Counted from the stretch's first letter, positions 15,473 to 25,191 are shown. The stretch: 38,685 nucleotides of DNA from Mediterranea massiliensis (GCA_958402075.1 CATXSD010000016.1:1-38685); one strand, 5' to 3'. A program made the numbers and translations. The notes: generated by a model not told the origin, from the letters alone.

Positions 15473-17245
15473 TTATTGTATGTTCAGCTCGAAAGGCAGG
15501 CGTGCCTGGATGCGGTCGCGCTTGTCGAAGTTGTCCAGGATGCTGAACTGGCGATAGAGCTCACCAGCCTTTCCGCCCAGCAGGTGCGACTTGATATAGG
15601 TGCCCGGATTGGTGCTCATCAGCATTTCGAGGAATGTCTGCTTGGCCGGATAGGATACAACGGTATAGGCGTCGATGCCGGCCTTCTGGCAGGCTATCTC
15701 CAAGGCACGGTCCAGTCCGCCCAGCTCGTCGACCAGACCCAGCTCCTTGGCGGTGCTGCCTGTCCATACGCGGCCTTGGGCAATCTTGTCCAGTTCTTCC
15801 TTGGCGATGCCGCGTCCTTCGGAGCAGCGGGTCAGGAAGAGGTCATAGCCTTGGTTCACCATCTTCTGCATCAGGGCCTTCTCGCCTTCGTTCATGGGGC
15901 GGCCGGTAGCGCCGAAATCGGCGTATTCGTTGGTCTTCACCACGTCGAAGTCAAGGCCTATCTTGTCGGTCAGTCCCTTCACGTTGGGGAACATGCCGAA
16001 GATGCCGATGGAGCCCGTCAGCGTAGTGGGTTCGGCAACGATGGTGTCGGCGTTGCACGACAGGTAGTATCCGCCCGAAGCGGCATATTCGCCCATGGAG
16101 ACGATAACGGGTTTCTCTTTCTTCAGCTGGCTGACGGCATACCACAGCTGCTCGGAACCGTAGGCGCTGCCGCCAGGGGAGTTGACGCGGAGTACGACGG
16201 CCTTCACGTCGTCGTTCTCCTGCAGGCGGCGCAGGTCGCGGATGACCTGGGAGGGGATGATGGTGGGCTGGTCGCTGAACGACGAGGTCTCGTAGTCGAC
16301 GATTTCGCCGCTGGCGTAGTAGACGGCCACGATGTTGCCGCTCTTGTCCTTCGGCTGGTTCTTGCGCACGTTCACCATGTCCTGCAGGCCCAGTACGGGC
16401 AGGTTGTCGTCCTTGTCGAGGCCGGCCAGGGGCTTCAGGTAGTCGCGCACGTCGTTCTTATATATTAAGGTATCGACCAGGCCGCATTTCACGGCTTCCT
16501 GCGAGGGGTCGAACATGATCATGTTGTCGGCATACTGGTTGAGGTTGTCTACGCTGATGTGGCGCGTCTCGGATACGGCTTGTGTCACTGTGCTCCAGAC
16601 GGAGTTGATGTAGGCCGTCACCTGCTCGCGGTTGGCAGGGCTCATCTCGGTGGCGATGAAGGGCTCGACGGCCGACTTGTAGGTGCCCACCTTGAATATC
16701 TGCATCTCGACCCCTATCTTGTCGAGCAGGTCCTTGTAGAAGATGGGGCTCGAAGCGATGCCCCGCCACTCCAGCGAGCCTTTGGGGTTCATCAGCACCT
16801 TGTCGGCCGCGCTGGCCAGGTAGTACAGGCTCTGCTGGTAGTTGTCGGCATAGGCCACGACAAACTTGCCGCTCTCCTTGAAGTCGAGCAGCGCGTCGCG
16901 TATCTCCTCGATAGCGGCATAGCCGGCGGTCAGGTAGTGGAGCTGCAGGTAGATGCCTTTGATCTTTTCGTTTTCTTTGGCCTTGCGGATGGAGGAGAGG
17001 ATGTCGTCCAGCCCATACGTCTGGTAGTCCTCGCTGAGCAGGGCCTGGTAGGGGACTGACTGGCTGCGCTCCCTCAGCTCGCCTTTCAGCTCGAGCATCA
17101 TTACGGAGTTGTCGCTTACCTGCGTCTCCACGTCCGACGAGGCTATGGCGCTGAAGAAGAGTAGGATGCCCACAAAAAACAAGATGACGGTCGACAGGAT
17201 GATACCTGTGACGGTCGCAAAAGTGAATTTGAAGAAATCTTTCAT
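15473..17245 (-). CDS. sppA: signal peptide peptidase SppA, 67K type
   Basis: 590 residues with the double-domain layout of long SppA. A membrane helix at about 8-34 anchors it in the inner membrane, facing the periplasm. The N-terminal domain supplies the general-base lysine, Lys190 in VGTYKSAVEPF, and the C-terminal domain the nucleophile, Ser390 in EYAASGGYYLS; RVNSPGGSAYGSE builds the oxyanion region. It degrades signal peptides left in the membrane. It is the first gene of the minus-strand run into lpxK, and its promoter abuts repeat array 2. Confidence 0.95.
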   Translation of the reverse strand: MKDFFKFTFATVTGIILSTVILFFVGILLFFSAIASSDVETQVSDNSVMMLELKGELRERSQSVPYQALLSEDYQTYGLDDILSSIRKAKENEKIKGIYLQLHYLTAGYAAIEEIRDALLDFKESGKFVVAYADNYQQSLYYLASAADKVLMNPKGSLEWRGIASSPIFYKDLLDKIGVEMQIFKVGTYKSAVEPFIATEMSPANREQVTAYINSVWSTVTQAVSETRHISVDNLNQYADNMIMFDPSQEAVKCGLVDTLIYKNDVRDYLKPLAGLDKDDNLPVLGLQDMVNVRKNQPKDKSGNIVAVYYASGEIVDYETSSFSDQPTIIPSQVIRDLRRLQENDDVKAVVLRVNSPGGSAYGSEQLWYAVSQLKKEKPVIVSMGEYAASGGYYLSCNADTIVAEPTTLTGSIGIFGMFPNVKGLTDKIGLDFDVVKTNEYADFGATGRPMNEGEKALMQKMVNQGYDLFLTRCSEGRGIAKEELDKIAQGRVWTGSTAKELGLVDELGGLDRALEIACQKAGIDAYTVVSYPAKQTFLEMLMSTNPGTYIKSHLLGGKAGELYRQFSILDNFDKRDRIQARLPFELNIQ

Positions 17246-17287
17246 ATCGGTTCTTTACTTTTGATGCATGCTAACTTTTTAAGTTAA

Positions 17288-17295
17288 CAAAGATA
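17288..17295 (-). promoter_or_regulatory. -7 element of sppA
   Basis: Minus-strand TATCTTTG, perfect match to TAnnTTTG, 42 bp before the ATG at 17245. The -33 box is not clear. It is divergent from coaX. Confidence 0.65.
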
Positions 17296-17361
17296 TACAA
17301 TTAGGTTGATATTTACCCTATCTGTCGCCATCTTTTTTGTTTTGTCACATGCGGCCGATAA

Positions 17362-17581
17362 AAGGCGGGTGATTTTGGGGAAAGAAAACCTCCGTCTGGA
17401 GGGGTGTGAAAGGCCGGCCGGAGGAAAGCATCGTTTTCTCTGGCGGAAAGCAGTGCTTTGCGAGGAGAAAGGCAATGCTTTGCGAAGGCGGATGTAAAGC
17501 TTTGCAAGGGCGGATGTAAAGCTTTGCAAAGGCCGATGCAATGCTTTGCGTCGGAGGAAGGCCGAAAACGGCTTCCGATGC
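17362..17581. repeat. 22-bp-period array between sppA and coaX (array 2)
   Basis: Units begin every 22 bp at 17428, 17450, 17472, 17494, 17516 and 17538. Their core is GCAATGCTTTGC or GTAAAGCTTTGC, followed by a G-rich GGCGGAT or GGCGGAAA block. The G-rich block stays in phase upstream to about 17362, so about ten degenerate units can be argued. Cores are near-palindromic. The array fills most of the 385-bp gap between the divergent sppA and coaX genes and ends at the coaX promoter. Confidence 0.92.
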
Positions 17582-17612
17582 TTTGTACTTCCCCCGCTTT
17601 GCACTATCTTTG
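17582..17612 (+). promoter_or_regulatory. promoter of coaX
   Basis: -33 TTTG (17582-17585), 19-bp spacer, and -7 TATCTTTG (17605-17612), the full Bacteroidetes arrangement, 18 bp before the ATG. The -33 box lies in a GCTTTG word like that of the neighbouring array. Confidence 0.8.
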
Positions 17613-17630
17613 CCCCCGAAAAAAGCTAAG

Positions 17631-18368
17631 ATGGCAGTGAATCTGATAATTGATATAGGAAATACGGTCGCAAAAATTGCGTTGTTCGAAGGCGCTTCGC
17701 TGGTCGATGTCTTCTATGATTCCAACCAGACGCTGGAGCAGTTGCCCGACATTTGCCGCCGCCGTCCCGTCGAACGTGCCATTGTGGCCACGGTCATCGA
17801 CCTCACGGCCGAAGTCGAGGCCCGGCTGGCTGCCTTGTCCTGCCCGTTGCTGAGGCTGGGGCCCGACACTCCCCTGCCTGTGGAAAACCTGTACGAGACA
17901 CCCCGTACGTTGGGTTACGACCGCATGGCGGCGGTCGTGGGAGCCTCCGACCGCTTTCCCGGCCGTGACATCCTGGTGATAGATGCGGGTACCTGCATCA
18001 CGTACGAGTTTGTCGATGCGGCCGGCCGTTATCATGGCGGCAACATTTCTCCCGGCCTCCAGATGCGTTTCAAGGCCCTGCACAGCTTCACAGGGCGTCT
18101 GCCGCTGGTGGCATCGGAAGGCCGCTGCCTGCCCATGGGCAAGGATACGGAGACGGCCATCCGTGCCGGAGTGCTGCGCGGCATCGGTTATGAAATGCAA
18201 GGCTATATTCAGGATATGAAAACTAAATATCCTGAACTTTTGGTTTTTTTAACGGGGGGCGACGAATTTTCTTTTGATACAAACTTAAAAAGTATCATCT
18301 TTGCAGACAAATTTTTAGTGTTGAAAGGATTAAACCGAATATTGATTTATAATAATGACAGGATATAG
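17631..18368 (+). CDS. coaX: type III pantothenate kinase
   Basis: 245 residues. CoaX makes 4'-phosphopantothenate, the first committed step to coenzyme A. Motifs are IDIGNTVAKIALF (phosphate loop), YDRMAAVVGAS, VIDAGTCITYEFVD (catalytic Asp), and HGGNISPGLQMRFKAL. The start follows the promoter directly. The final 40 codons are more AT-rich than the rest. Its last 14 bp overlap the next gene's start, so the two are coupled. Confidence 0.94.
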   Translation: MAVNLIIDIGNTVAKIALFEGASLVDVFYDSNQTLEQLPDICRRRPVERAIVATVIDLTAEVEARLAALSCPLLRLGPDTPLPVENLYETPRTLGYDRMAAVVGASDRFPGRDILVIDAGTCITYEFVDAAGRYHGGNISPGLQMRFKALHSFTGRLPLVASEGRCLPMGKDTETAIRAGVLRGIGYEMQGYIQDMKTKYPELLVFLTGGDEFSFDTNLKSIIFADKFLVLKGLNRILIYNNDRI

Positions 18369-19617
18369 ACTGACACTGTTGGTGCTTTTACTCGGCATGT
18401 GGTCCGGGACGGTAATGGCCCAAAACAATACAAATTCACCTTATACGCGGTATGGATACGGCCACTTGTCGGATCAGGGTTCGAGCAACAGCAAGGCGAT
18501 GGGCGGTGTGGCTTATGGCCTGCGCGACGGCAGTCAGGTGAATTTTGCCAATCCGGCTTCTTATACAGCGGTCGATTCGCTGACGTTTATCTTCGACGGA
18601 GCCGTTTCCCTGCAGAATACCAACTTCAGTAATGGAACCTTGAAGCAGAATGCCAAGAACTCCAGTTTCGACTACATCACCATGCAGTTCCGCCTGGCCA
18701 AATGGTGTGGCATGAGCATCGGTGTGCTCCCTTTCTCCAATGTGGGTTATAGCATGGGCGAGACGCGTGAAGATACGGAGAATTCGTCCAATTCGAGCGC
18801 AGTTACCTACTCGGGCGAAGGTGGTTTGCATCAGGCTTATGTGGGATTAGGACTTAAAATATTTAAAAATCTTTCTGTTGGTGCAAATATTTCGTATCTT
18901 TGGGGAGACATCACGCGGACGTCGTATCTGTCGTTTCCTTCTGATGCAACCATTTTCCCTTATACGCGTACGTTGAGTACTGACATCAAGAGCTATAAGT
19001 TGGATTTGGGCGTTCAGTACACGCAGAATTGGGGAAAGAAGAACGCGCTGACAATCGGTGCCGTCTTTTCGCCCGGACATGACTTGAACAATACAACGGT
19101 CATCGGCGAAACGGTGGGAAACACGACGACGGGAAGCACCTATACTTCGCGCGATTCGGTAGCCACTTTCGGACTTCCGATGACGGTGGGTGTAGGTCTG
19201 GCCTATGTGTACGACAAGCGTCTGACCGTGGGGGCTGACTTCATGATGCAGCAGTGGGACAAGGTTTCCTATCTGAACGACGACAACGCCTTCTGCTCGC
19301 GCATGCGGGTAGGCGTGGGAGCGGAATACATTCCCAATCTGTTGGGACGCAGTTACCTGAGCCACATCAAGTATCGGGTGGGAGCCTATTATTCCTTGCC
19401 CTATTACAAGATAGAGGGGCAGCGGGCGGCCAAGGAGTTCGGGGTTTCGGCCGGTTTCGGCCTTCCTATACCGCGCACAGGCTCATTCTTGAGCGTCACT
19501 GCCCAATATGCCAAAACCAAGGGCTCGAAAGTGACGTTTGTGGACGAAAACACGTTGCGGCTGGTCATTGGAGTCACGTTCAACGAACGCTGGTTCTTCA
19601 AACGCAAGGTTGACTGA
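18355..19617 (+). CDS. outer-membrane beta-barrel protein (FadL/OmpP1-like)
   Basis: 420 residues with a signal peptide ending near VMAQ (about residue 23), so the mature protein is exported. The body has alternating hydrophobic and polar strands and aromatic girdle residues, and begins NSPYTRYGYGHL followed by KAMGGVAYGLRDG and VNFANPASYTAVDSL, the hallmark of the FadL/OmpP1-like barrels common in Bacteroidetes. It ends in WFFKRKVD instead of the usual terminal aromatic residue. Cargo is unknown; fatty acids or other hydrophobic compounds are possible. It overlaps coaX by 14 bp and precedes the TPR gene by 62 bp. Confidence 0.8.
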   Translation: MTGYRLTLLVLLLGMWSGTVMAQNNTNSPYTRYGYGHLSDQGSSNSKAMGGVAYGLRDGSQVNFANPASYTAVDSLTFIFDGAVSLQNTNFSNGTLKQNAKNSSFDYITMQFRLAKWCGMSIGVLPFSNVGYSMGETREDTENSSNSSAVTYSGEGGLHQAYVGLGLKIFKNLSVGANISYLWGDITRTSYLSFPSDATIFPYTRTLSTDIKSYKLDLGVQYTQNWGKKNALTIGAVFSPGHDLNNTTVIGETVGNTTTGSTYTSRDSVATFGLPMTVGVGLAYVYDKRLTVGADFMMQQWDKVSYLNDDNAFCSRMRVGVGAEYIPNLLGRSYLSHIKYRVGAYYSLPYYKIEGQRAAKEFGVSAGFGLPIPRTGSFLSVTAQYAKTKGSKVTFVDENTLRLVIGVTFNERWFFKRKVD

Positions 19618-19679
19618 TACAGAGATTAAAGAGATAGATGGAATAGACAAAAATATAACAACTAAAAATTTTAAATACA

Positions 19680-21002
19680 ATGAAAATTAAGACGCTTGTA
19701 GCGGTATTGCTCCTTTCGGGTGGAGCAGCCGGCGCTTATGCACAAAACGACTGTAATGCCAACAGCAGCATCTCTCACGAAGCTGTCAAGGCAGGAAATT
19801 TTAAGGATGCTTATGCCCCCTGTATGGAGGTTTTGAAAGATTGTCCGACACTGAGATTCTATACTTTTACAGATGCGGAAGATATTTTGATTGGTTTGAT
19901 GAAACCTATCAAAGACCGCAATTCTGCTGAATATCAGAAATATTTCAATGAACTGATGGACGTTCATGACCAGAAGATGAAATATATGCCTGAATTTTCT
20001 GCAAAAGGTACCAAGCTGACTTATTCTGTAGCAGGTGCTTTGGGACGTAAGGCTATTGATTATTTGACTTATGCTCCGAAACCTGATTTGAAGCAGGCTT
20101 ATGCTTGGTTGAAGGAGTCCGTTGAAACGGATAAGGCTGATACATGGAGCCCCATCTTCTATTATTTCATGGATGCTTCCATGCGTATTGTAAAGGCTGA
20201 TGTATCCCATACCGACCAGTTCTTCCAGGACTATCTCAATGTAGGTCAGTATCTGAACGATGCTCTTGCCGCTGAGACAGCAGCTTCCAAGAAAACCAAT
20301 CTGGAGAAAATGAAACAGACGGTCGATGCCATCTTCATCAACAGTGGCGTAGCCGATTGCGAATCTCTTCAGAAAATCTATGGTCCTCAGGTAGAAGCCA
20401 ATCAGACGGATTCTGTTTTCTTGAAGAAGGCCATCAACGTGCTGAAGATGATGAAATGTACCGAAAGCGAAGCTTACTTCCAGGCCTCTTATTATATGTA
20501 TAAGATCGATCCGACGGCCGATGCTGCTGTAGGTTGTGGTTTCCAGGCATATAAGAAGGGTGATTATGATACGGCTGTGAAGTATTTCGACGAGGCTTTG
20601 GGTTTGGAAACAGACAATGCCAAGAAGGCTGAAATGGCCTATGCAGCAGCTGCTGCTATGTTTGGTGCCAAGAAGTGGTCGCAGGTACGCAGCTACTGCT
20701 ACAAGGCTATCGGCTTCAACGAGAACTTCGGTAACGCTTACATCCTGTTGGCTCAGGCATATGGCTCCAATCCTCATTGGAACGATGAACCTGCTCTGAA
20801 CAAGTGTACTTACTATGTAGTGCTCGACAAGCTTCAGAGAGCCAAGGCCGTTGACCCCTCTGTTACCGAACAGGCCAACAAGCTGATTGGAACTTACTCC
20901 GCTCACCTGCCCGAGGCCAAGGACCTCTTCATGCTGGGCTACAAGACCGGCGACCGTATCACGGTTGAAGGCTGGATTGGTGAGACTACAACCATCAGAT
21001 AA
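19680..21002 (+). CDS. exported TPR-repeat protein
   Basis: 440 residues with a signal peptide MKIKTLVAVLLLSGGAAGAYAQ. Helical repeats are clear in the C-terminal half, for example DPTADAAVGCGFQAYKKGDY, the DTAVKYFDEALGLE helix, and KWSQVRSYCYKAIGFNENFG, which read as TPR units. It is probably a periplasmic or surface scaffold. The gene is less GC-rich than its flanks, with codon use like the highly expressed genes. Neighbouring lptC and the barrel protein suggest an envelope role, but no partner is proven. Confidence 0.82.
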   Translation: MKIKTLVAVLLLSGGAAGAYAQNDCNANSSISHEAVKAGNFKDAYAPCMEVLKDCPTLRFYTFTDAEDILIGLMKPIKDRNSAEYQKYFNELMDVHDQKMKYMPEFSAKGTKLTYSVAGALGRKAIDYLTYAPKPDLKQAYAWLKESVETDKADTWSPIFYYFMDASMRIVKADVSHTDQFFQDYLNVGQYLNDALAAETAASKKTNLEKMKQTVDAIFINSGVADCESLQKIYGPQVEANQTDSVFLKKAINVLKMMKCTESEAYFQASYYMYKIDPTADAAVGCGFQAYKKGDYDTAVKYFDEALGLETDNAKKAEMAYAAAAAMFGAKKWSQVRSYCYKAIGFNENFGNAYILLAQAYGSNPHWNDEPALNKCTYYVVLDKLQRAKAVDPSVTEQANKLIGTYSAHLPEAKDLFMLGYKTGDRITVEGWIGETTTIR

Positions 21003-21006
21003 TCGT

Positions 21007-21639
21007 ATGTCCTCCGACATTTATCGATGGATTAGACATAAAATGACGAGCATAACCATTGCCTGCGGGGTGATGGTTATGCTTGTTTTATTCTCTTCCT
21101 GCTCGGGCCGCAAGAAGGAGTTGGGCGCTGCCATTACCGAACGCGACTCGCTGCCTGTAATGGATACGCGGGGAGTTGTGACGCTGGTGTCCGATTCAGG
21201 TGTCATCCGTTACCGTGTCAATGCAGAGGAATGGAAGGTCTACGACCGTAAGTCGCCCTCCTATTGGTCGTTCGAGAAAGGTGTCTATGTCGAGAAGTTC
21301 GACTCTCTCTTTCAGGTAGAGGCCAGCATCAAGGCCGATACGGCCTACTATTACGACAAACAGAAGTTGTGGAAGCTGATCAGCAATGTGCACATCCAGA
21401 ACCTGAAGGGCGAGAAGTTTGATACCGAACTGCTTTTCTGGGACCAGAACAAGCAGAAAGTCTATTCGGACAAGGAGGTGCGCATTGAGCAGCCCGACCA
21501 GATCATTTACGCTGTAGGCTTTGAATCGAATGAGCAGCTGACGAAATACACATTCTTCAAGACCAACGGAATCTTTTATATTGATGAAGACACAGGAACC
21601 GCACCTGCCGATACTTTGCAGGCCGATACCGTCAAGTAA
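21007..21639 (+). CDS. lptC: LPS transport periplasmic protein LptC (lipoprotein form)
   Basis: 210 residues. LptC bridges the inner-membrane LptBFG pump and the periplasmic LptA in moving lipopolysaccharide to the surface. Features here are a hydrophobic N-terminus with a lipobox ending LFSSC (Cys32 from this start) and the beta-jellyroll stretches GVVTLVSDSGVIRYRV, VEASIKADTAYYYDKQK and TELLFWDQNKQKVYSDKEV, which are typical LptC. The ATG at 21007 starts 4 bp after the TPR gene; the ATG at 21043 is an alternative. The next gene starts 9 bp later. Confidence 0.88.
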   Translation: MSSDIYRWIRHKMTSITIACGVMVMLVLFSSCSGRKKELGAAITERDSLPVMDTRGVVTLVSDSGVIRYRVNAEEWKVYDRKSPSYWSFEKGVYVEKFDSLFQVEASIKADTAYYYDKQKLWKLISNVHIQNLKGEKFDTELLFWDQNKQKVYSDKEVRIEQPDQIIYAVGFESNEQLTKYTFFKTNGIFYIDEDTGTAPADTLQADTVK

Positions 21640-21648
21640 CTTTTTGTT

Positions 21649-22905
21649 ATGGGAATAATTGTTTCTTTGTTGGTGACCATGGCTTTCTCGGCTTTCTTTT
21701 CGGGGATGGAGATTGCTTTTGTGTCGGTGGACAAACTTCGCTTTGAGATGGAGAAGAAGGAAGGGTGGACTTCGAACGTCCTGTCCTATTTCTTCAAAAA
21801 CCCCAATAACTTCATATCCACGATGCTCGTGGGCAACAACATAGCCCTGGTCATCTATGGTATTCTGATGGCTCAGATCATAGAAGGATACCTGTTGGCG
21901 GGTGTCATCGACAATCATTTTCTTCTGGTATTGATTCAGACGGTCATCTCTACGTTGATTATTCTGGTGACGGGTGAGTTCTTGCCCAAGAACCTCTTCA
22001 AGATCAATCCGAATCTGATGCTGAGAATATTTGCCTTTCCTCTGTTGGTTTGCTACGTGGTCCTTTTCCCGATATCCAAGTTGGCTTCGGGGCTATCCTG
22101 CCTTTTCTTGCGTTTGGGTGGGATGCGTATCAACAAGGAAGCCTCCGACAGGGCTTTTGGCAAAGTCGATTTGGATTACTTCGTCCAGTCGGGCATCGAG
22201 AATGCTTCCAACGAAGAAGAGCTGGATACGGAGGTGAAGATTTTCCAGAATGCGCTCGATTTCTCGAATGTCAAGATACGCGATTGCATCGTACCCCGTA
22301 CGGAGATTGTGGCGGTCGACACATCCGCTTCGCTCGAAGAACTGAAAAATCTGTTTATCGAGTCGGGATTGTCGAAGATATTGATTTATAAAGGGAACAT
22401 TGACAACATTATCGGATATATCCATTCCTCGGAGATGTTCCGCAATCCGGCCGACTGGCACAACCACGTCAAGGAAGTCCCCATTGTGCCTGAAACAATG
22501 CCGGCCCATAAGCTGATGAAATTGTTCATGCAGCAGAAGAAGACGCTGGCCGTAGTGGTCGATGAGTTTGGCGGTACCTCGGGCATCGTTTCTTTGGAAG
22601 ATCTGGTGGAAGAAATTTTTGGCGATATAGAGGATGAACACGACAATACTTCGTACGTCTGCCGGCAGATAGCCGACCATGACTATTTGTTGTCGGGTCG
22701 TCTGGAGATTGAGAAAGTGAATGAGACATTCGACTTGGATCTGCCTGAGTCGGACGATTATCTGACGATTGGCGGCTTGATTCTGAGTGCTTATCAGAGT
22801 TTTCCGAAGCCGAATGAAGAAGTGGCTATCGGCAAATATCATTTCAAAATTATCAAGGTTACGGCGACCAAAATCGAGCTTGTTCGCATGAAAGTAACTG
22901 AATAA
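21649..22905 (+). CDS. hemolysin C / CNNM-type transporter (DUF21-CBS-CorC)
   Basis: 418 residues with the standard three-part layout. DUF21 membrane domain to about 190 (starts MGIIVSLLVTMAFSAFFSGM, with GEFLPKNLFK), then a CBS pair (VPRTEIVAVDTSA and IGYIHSSEMF to VVVDEFGGTSGIV and SLEDLVEEIFGDIEDEHD), then a CorC/HlyC C-terminal domain. Members move magnesium or sodium and are not toxins despite the name. It is close downstream of lptC and upstream of the SurA-like gene, which has its own promoter. Confidence 0.92.
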   Translation: MGIIVSLLVTMAFSAFFSGMEIAFVSVDKLRFEMEKKEGWTSNVLSYFFKNPNNFISTMLVGNNIALVIYGILMAQIIEGYLLAGVIDNHFLLVLIQTVISTLIILVTGEFLPKNLFKINPNLMLRIFAFPLLVCYVVLFPISKLASGLSCLFLRLGGMRINKEASDRAFGKVDLDYFVQSGIENASNEEELDTEVKIFQNALDFSNVKIRDCIVPRTEIVAVDTSASLEELKNLFIESGLSKILIYKGNIDNIIGYIHSSEMFRNPADWHNHVKEVPIVPETMPAHKLMKLFMQQKKTLAVVVDEFGGTSGIVSLEDLVEEIFGDIEDEHDNTSYVCRQIADHDYLLSGRLEIEKVNETFDLDLPESDDYLTIGGLILSAYQSFPKPNEEVAIGKYHFKIIKVTATKIELVRMKVTE

Positions 22906-22960
22906 ATGCCTGAAAACGTAATTTTTCTTGGAATAAATAGAAGGGTATTTGCATTTTTTG

Positions 22961-22968
22961 TATCTTCG
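22961..22968 (+). promoter_or_regulatory. -7-like element of the SurA/PpiD-type gene
   Basis: TATCTTCG, one mismatch to TAnnTTTG, 60 bp before the ATG at 23029. No convincing -33. Confidence 0.5.
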
Positions 22969-23028
22969 TGCGCTAAAATGAACAGTGGCAGAAAAAGAAT
23001 AATAAACAAATAAAAACAATTAATAAAA

Positions 23029-25170
23029 ATGGCAACATTACAAAACATTCGGTCCAAAGGACCTTTATTGGTGATTGCTGTGGGTTTGGCTCTGTTCGCC
23101 TTCATCGCAGGCGATGCATGGCGTGTGCTCCAGCCGCATCAGTCACAAGATGTAGGTGAGGTGAACGGAGATGTTCTTTCCGCTCAGGATTATCAGTCAA
23201 TGGTAGATGAATATGCGGAAGTCGTGAAGTTTACGAGCGGCACAAGCGCATTGAGCGACGATCAGCTCAACCAGTTGAGAGATGAAGTTTGGAGAACGTA
23301 TGTCAACAACCAGTTGATTGAGGCTGAGGCAGAGAAGCTGGGCCTGACCGTTTCCAAGGAAGAAATCAAGTCCATCATCAATGAAGGCACTCATCCGCTG
23401 TTGGCCCAGACACCGTTCCGCAATCCGCAGACAGGTGCGTTCGACAAGGATATGTTGATGAAGTTCCTGGCCGACTACGCCAAGATGAACCAGGGACAGA
23501 TGCCTGCACAATATGCCGATTACTATAATTCTTTGTATAAGGTATGGTCGTTTATCGAGAAGACTCTTGTTCAGACTCGCTTGCAGGAAAAGTATAGCAA
23601 CCTCATTGCGAAGTCTCTGCTCTCCAATCCCGTAGAGGCACAGATGACGTTCGACGGCCGTATCGACCAGAAGGACATGTTGCTGGCTGCCGTTCCTTAT
23701 TCTTCTATAGTAGATTCTACCATTACAGTAACTGACGCTGAGCTGAAGGCTGCTTATGACGAGAAAAAGGAACAATACCGTCAGTATGTGGAAACCCGTA
23801 ACATCAAGTACATTGACGTACAGGTTACTGCCAGCGACGAAGACAAAGCCGAACTGCGTAAGGAGATGGATGAATACACGGCTCAGTTGGCCGGTGCCAC
23901 TTCCGATTATTCGACACTGGTTCGTTCGACCGGTTCCGAGCAGCCTTATGTAGACCTGTATTATACGACTCGGGCTTTGCCGAGTGACGTGGTAGCTCGT
24001 CTGGATTCAGTTGCCATGGGTGATGTATACGGTCCTTATTACAATGCACTCGACAATACGATGAACTCGTTCAAGAAACTGGCCAAGGCCTCTATGCCCG
24101 ACTCCATTCAGTATCGTCAGATACAGGTTGTTGCTGAAACTCCTGAGAAGACCAAGACTCTGGCCGACAGCATTTACAACGCCATCAAGGGCGGAGCCGA
24201 TTTTGCTGAGGTTGCCAAGAAGTACGGCCAGACGGGTGAATCCGTATGGATTACTTCCGCTAACTACGAAGGAGCGCAGGTGGACGGCGACAACTTGAAG
24301 TACATTACCGCTGTGACTACTGGCGAAACCAATGCCCTGCAAAATCTTTCACTGGCCCAGGGCAATGTCATCCTGCAGGTTACAGGGAAGAAGGCCTACA
24401 AGGACAAATATAAAGTGGCTGTTGTAAAACGTGCTGTAGAGTTCAGCAAGGACACATACAGCAAGGCATACAACGATTTCAGCCAGTTCATTGCTGCCAA
24501 CAATACACTGGACAAGCTGGTAGCCAATGCCGAAGATGCCGGTTATCGTCTGCTCGACCGTACCGACCTTTACAGCGCAGAGCATAGCATCGGCGGTGTA
24601 CGTGGCACGAAGGAAGCTCTCAGATGGGTATTCTCTGCTAAACCTGGTGAAGTATCTGGCCTGTATGAATGCGGTGAAAGCGACCACATGATGGTGGTTG
24701 GCTTGGTTTCGGTGGCTCCCGAAGGCTATCGTTCGCTGGCTGCTGTACGGAATGACCTGAGAATGCAGTTGATTCGCGACAAGAAAGCCGAAAAGATTAT
24801 GGCCGACATGAAGGCTGCCAACGCTTCTACTTTCGACCAGTATAAGGGACTTGCCAACGCTGTATCCGATTCCGTAAAGCATGTTACTTTCGATGCTTCT
24901 GCATTCGTTTCCGTATTGCGTAGCAGTGAGCCGCTGGTAAGTGCTTATGCTTCTGTAGGCGCCATGAACCAGCTGAGTGCTCCGATCAAGGGTAATGCAG
25001 GCGTATTTGTTCTCCAGCCCTATGCTGAAGAAAAGCTGAACGAAACTTACGATGAAAAAGCTGAAGTGGACAAGTTGCAGGGTATGTATACCAACTTGGT
25101 TGTAAGACAGTTCGTCAACGACCTTTACCTGAAGGCCAACGTGAAGGACGATCGTTACCTCTTCTTCTGA
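23029..25170 (+). CDS. SurA/PpiD-type peptidylprolyl isomerase, periplasmic chaperone
   Basis: 713 residues. One N-terminal membrane helix (KGPLLVIAVGLALFAFIAGD) anchors it, then a SurA_N-like chaperone domain (VGEVNGDVLSAQDYQSMVDE) and a parvulin (PPIC) domain near 355-430 with YRQIQVVAETPEK and ADFAEVAKKYGQTGES. The rest is helical. Such proteins assist folding of outer-membrane proteins. The gene is less GC-rich with preferred codons, in line with high expression. A terminator follows it. Confidence 0.9.
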   Translation: MATLQNIRSKGPLLVIAVGLALFAFIAGDAWRVLQPHQSQDVGEVNGDVLSAQDYQSMVDEYAEVVKFTSGTSALSDDQLNQLRDEVWRTYVNNQLIEAEAEKLGLTVSKEEIKSIINEGTHPLLAQTPFRNPQTGAFDKDMLMKFLADYAKMNQGQMPAQYADYYNSLYKVWSFIEKTLVQTRLQEKYSNLIAKSLLSNPVEAQMTFDGRIDQKDMLLAAVPYSSIVDSTITVTDAELKAAYDEKKEQYRQYVETRNIKYIDVQVTASDEDKAELRKEMDEYTAQLAGATSDYSTLVRSTGSEQPYVDLYYTTRALPSDVVARLDSVAMGDVYGPYYNALDNTMNSFKKLAKASMPDSIQYRQIQVVAETPEKTKTLADSIYNAIKGGADFAEVAKKYGQTGESVWITSANYEGAQVDGDNLKYITAVTTGETNALQNLSLAQGNVILQVTGKKAYKDKYKVAVVKRAVEFSKDTYSKAYNDFSQFIAANNTLDKLVANAEDAGYRLLDRTDLYSAEHSIGGVRGTKEALRWVFSAKPGEVSGLYECGESDHMMVVGLVSVAPEGYRSLAAVRNDLRMQLIRDKKAEKIMADMKAANASTFDQYKGLANAVSDSVKHVTFDASAFVSVLRSSEPLVSAYASVGAMNQLSAPIKGNAGVFVLQPYAEEKLNETYDEKAEVDKLQGMYTNLVVRQFVNDLYLKANVKDDRYLFF

Positions 25171-25191
25171 TAAGTATTCTGTAATAATATG

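Noticed and set aside
14732..16468. 578-codon plus-strand open frame
   Set aside because: Antisense to lpxK and sppA, whose catalytic motifs are intact on the minus strand.
17428..17581. CRISPR array
   Set aside because: The 22-bp unit is far shorter than a repeat-spacer unit, there are no unique spacers, and no cas genes are present.
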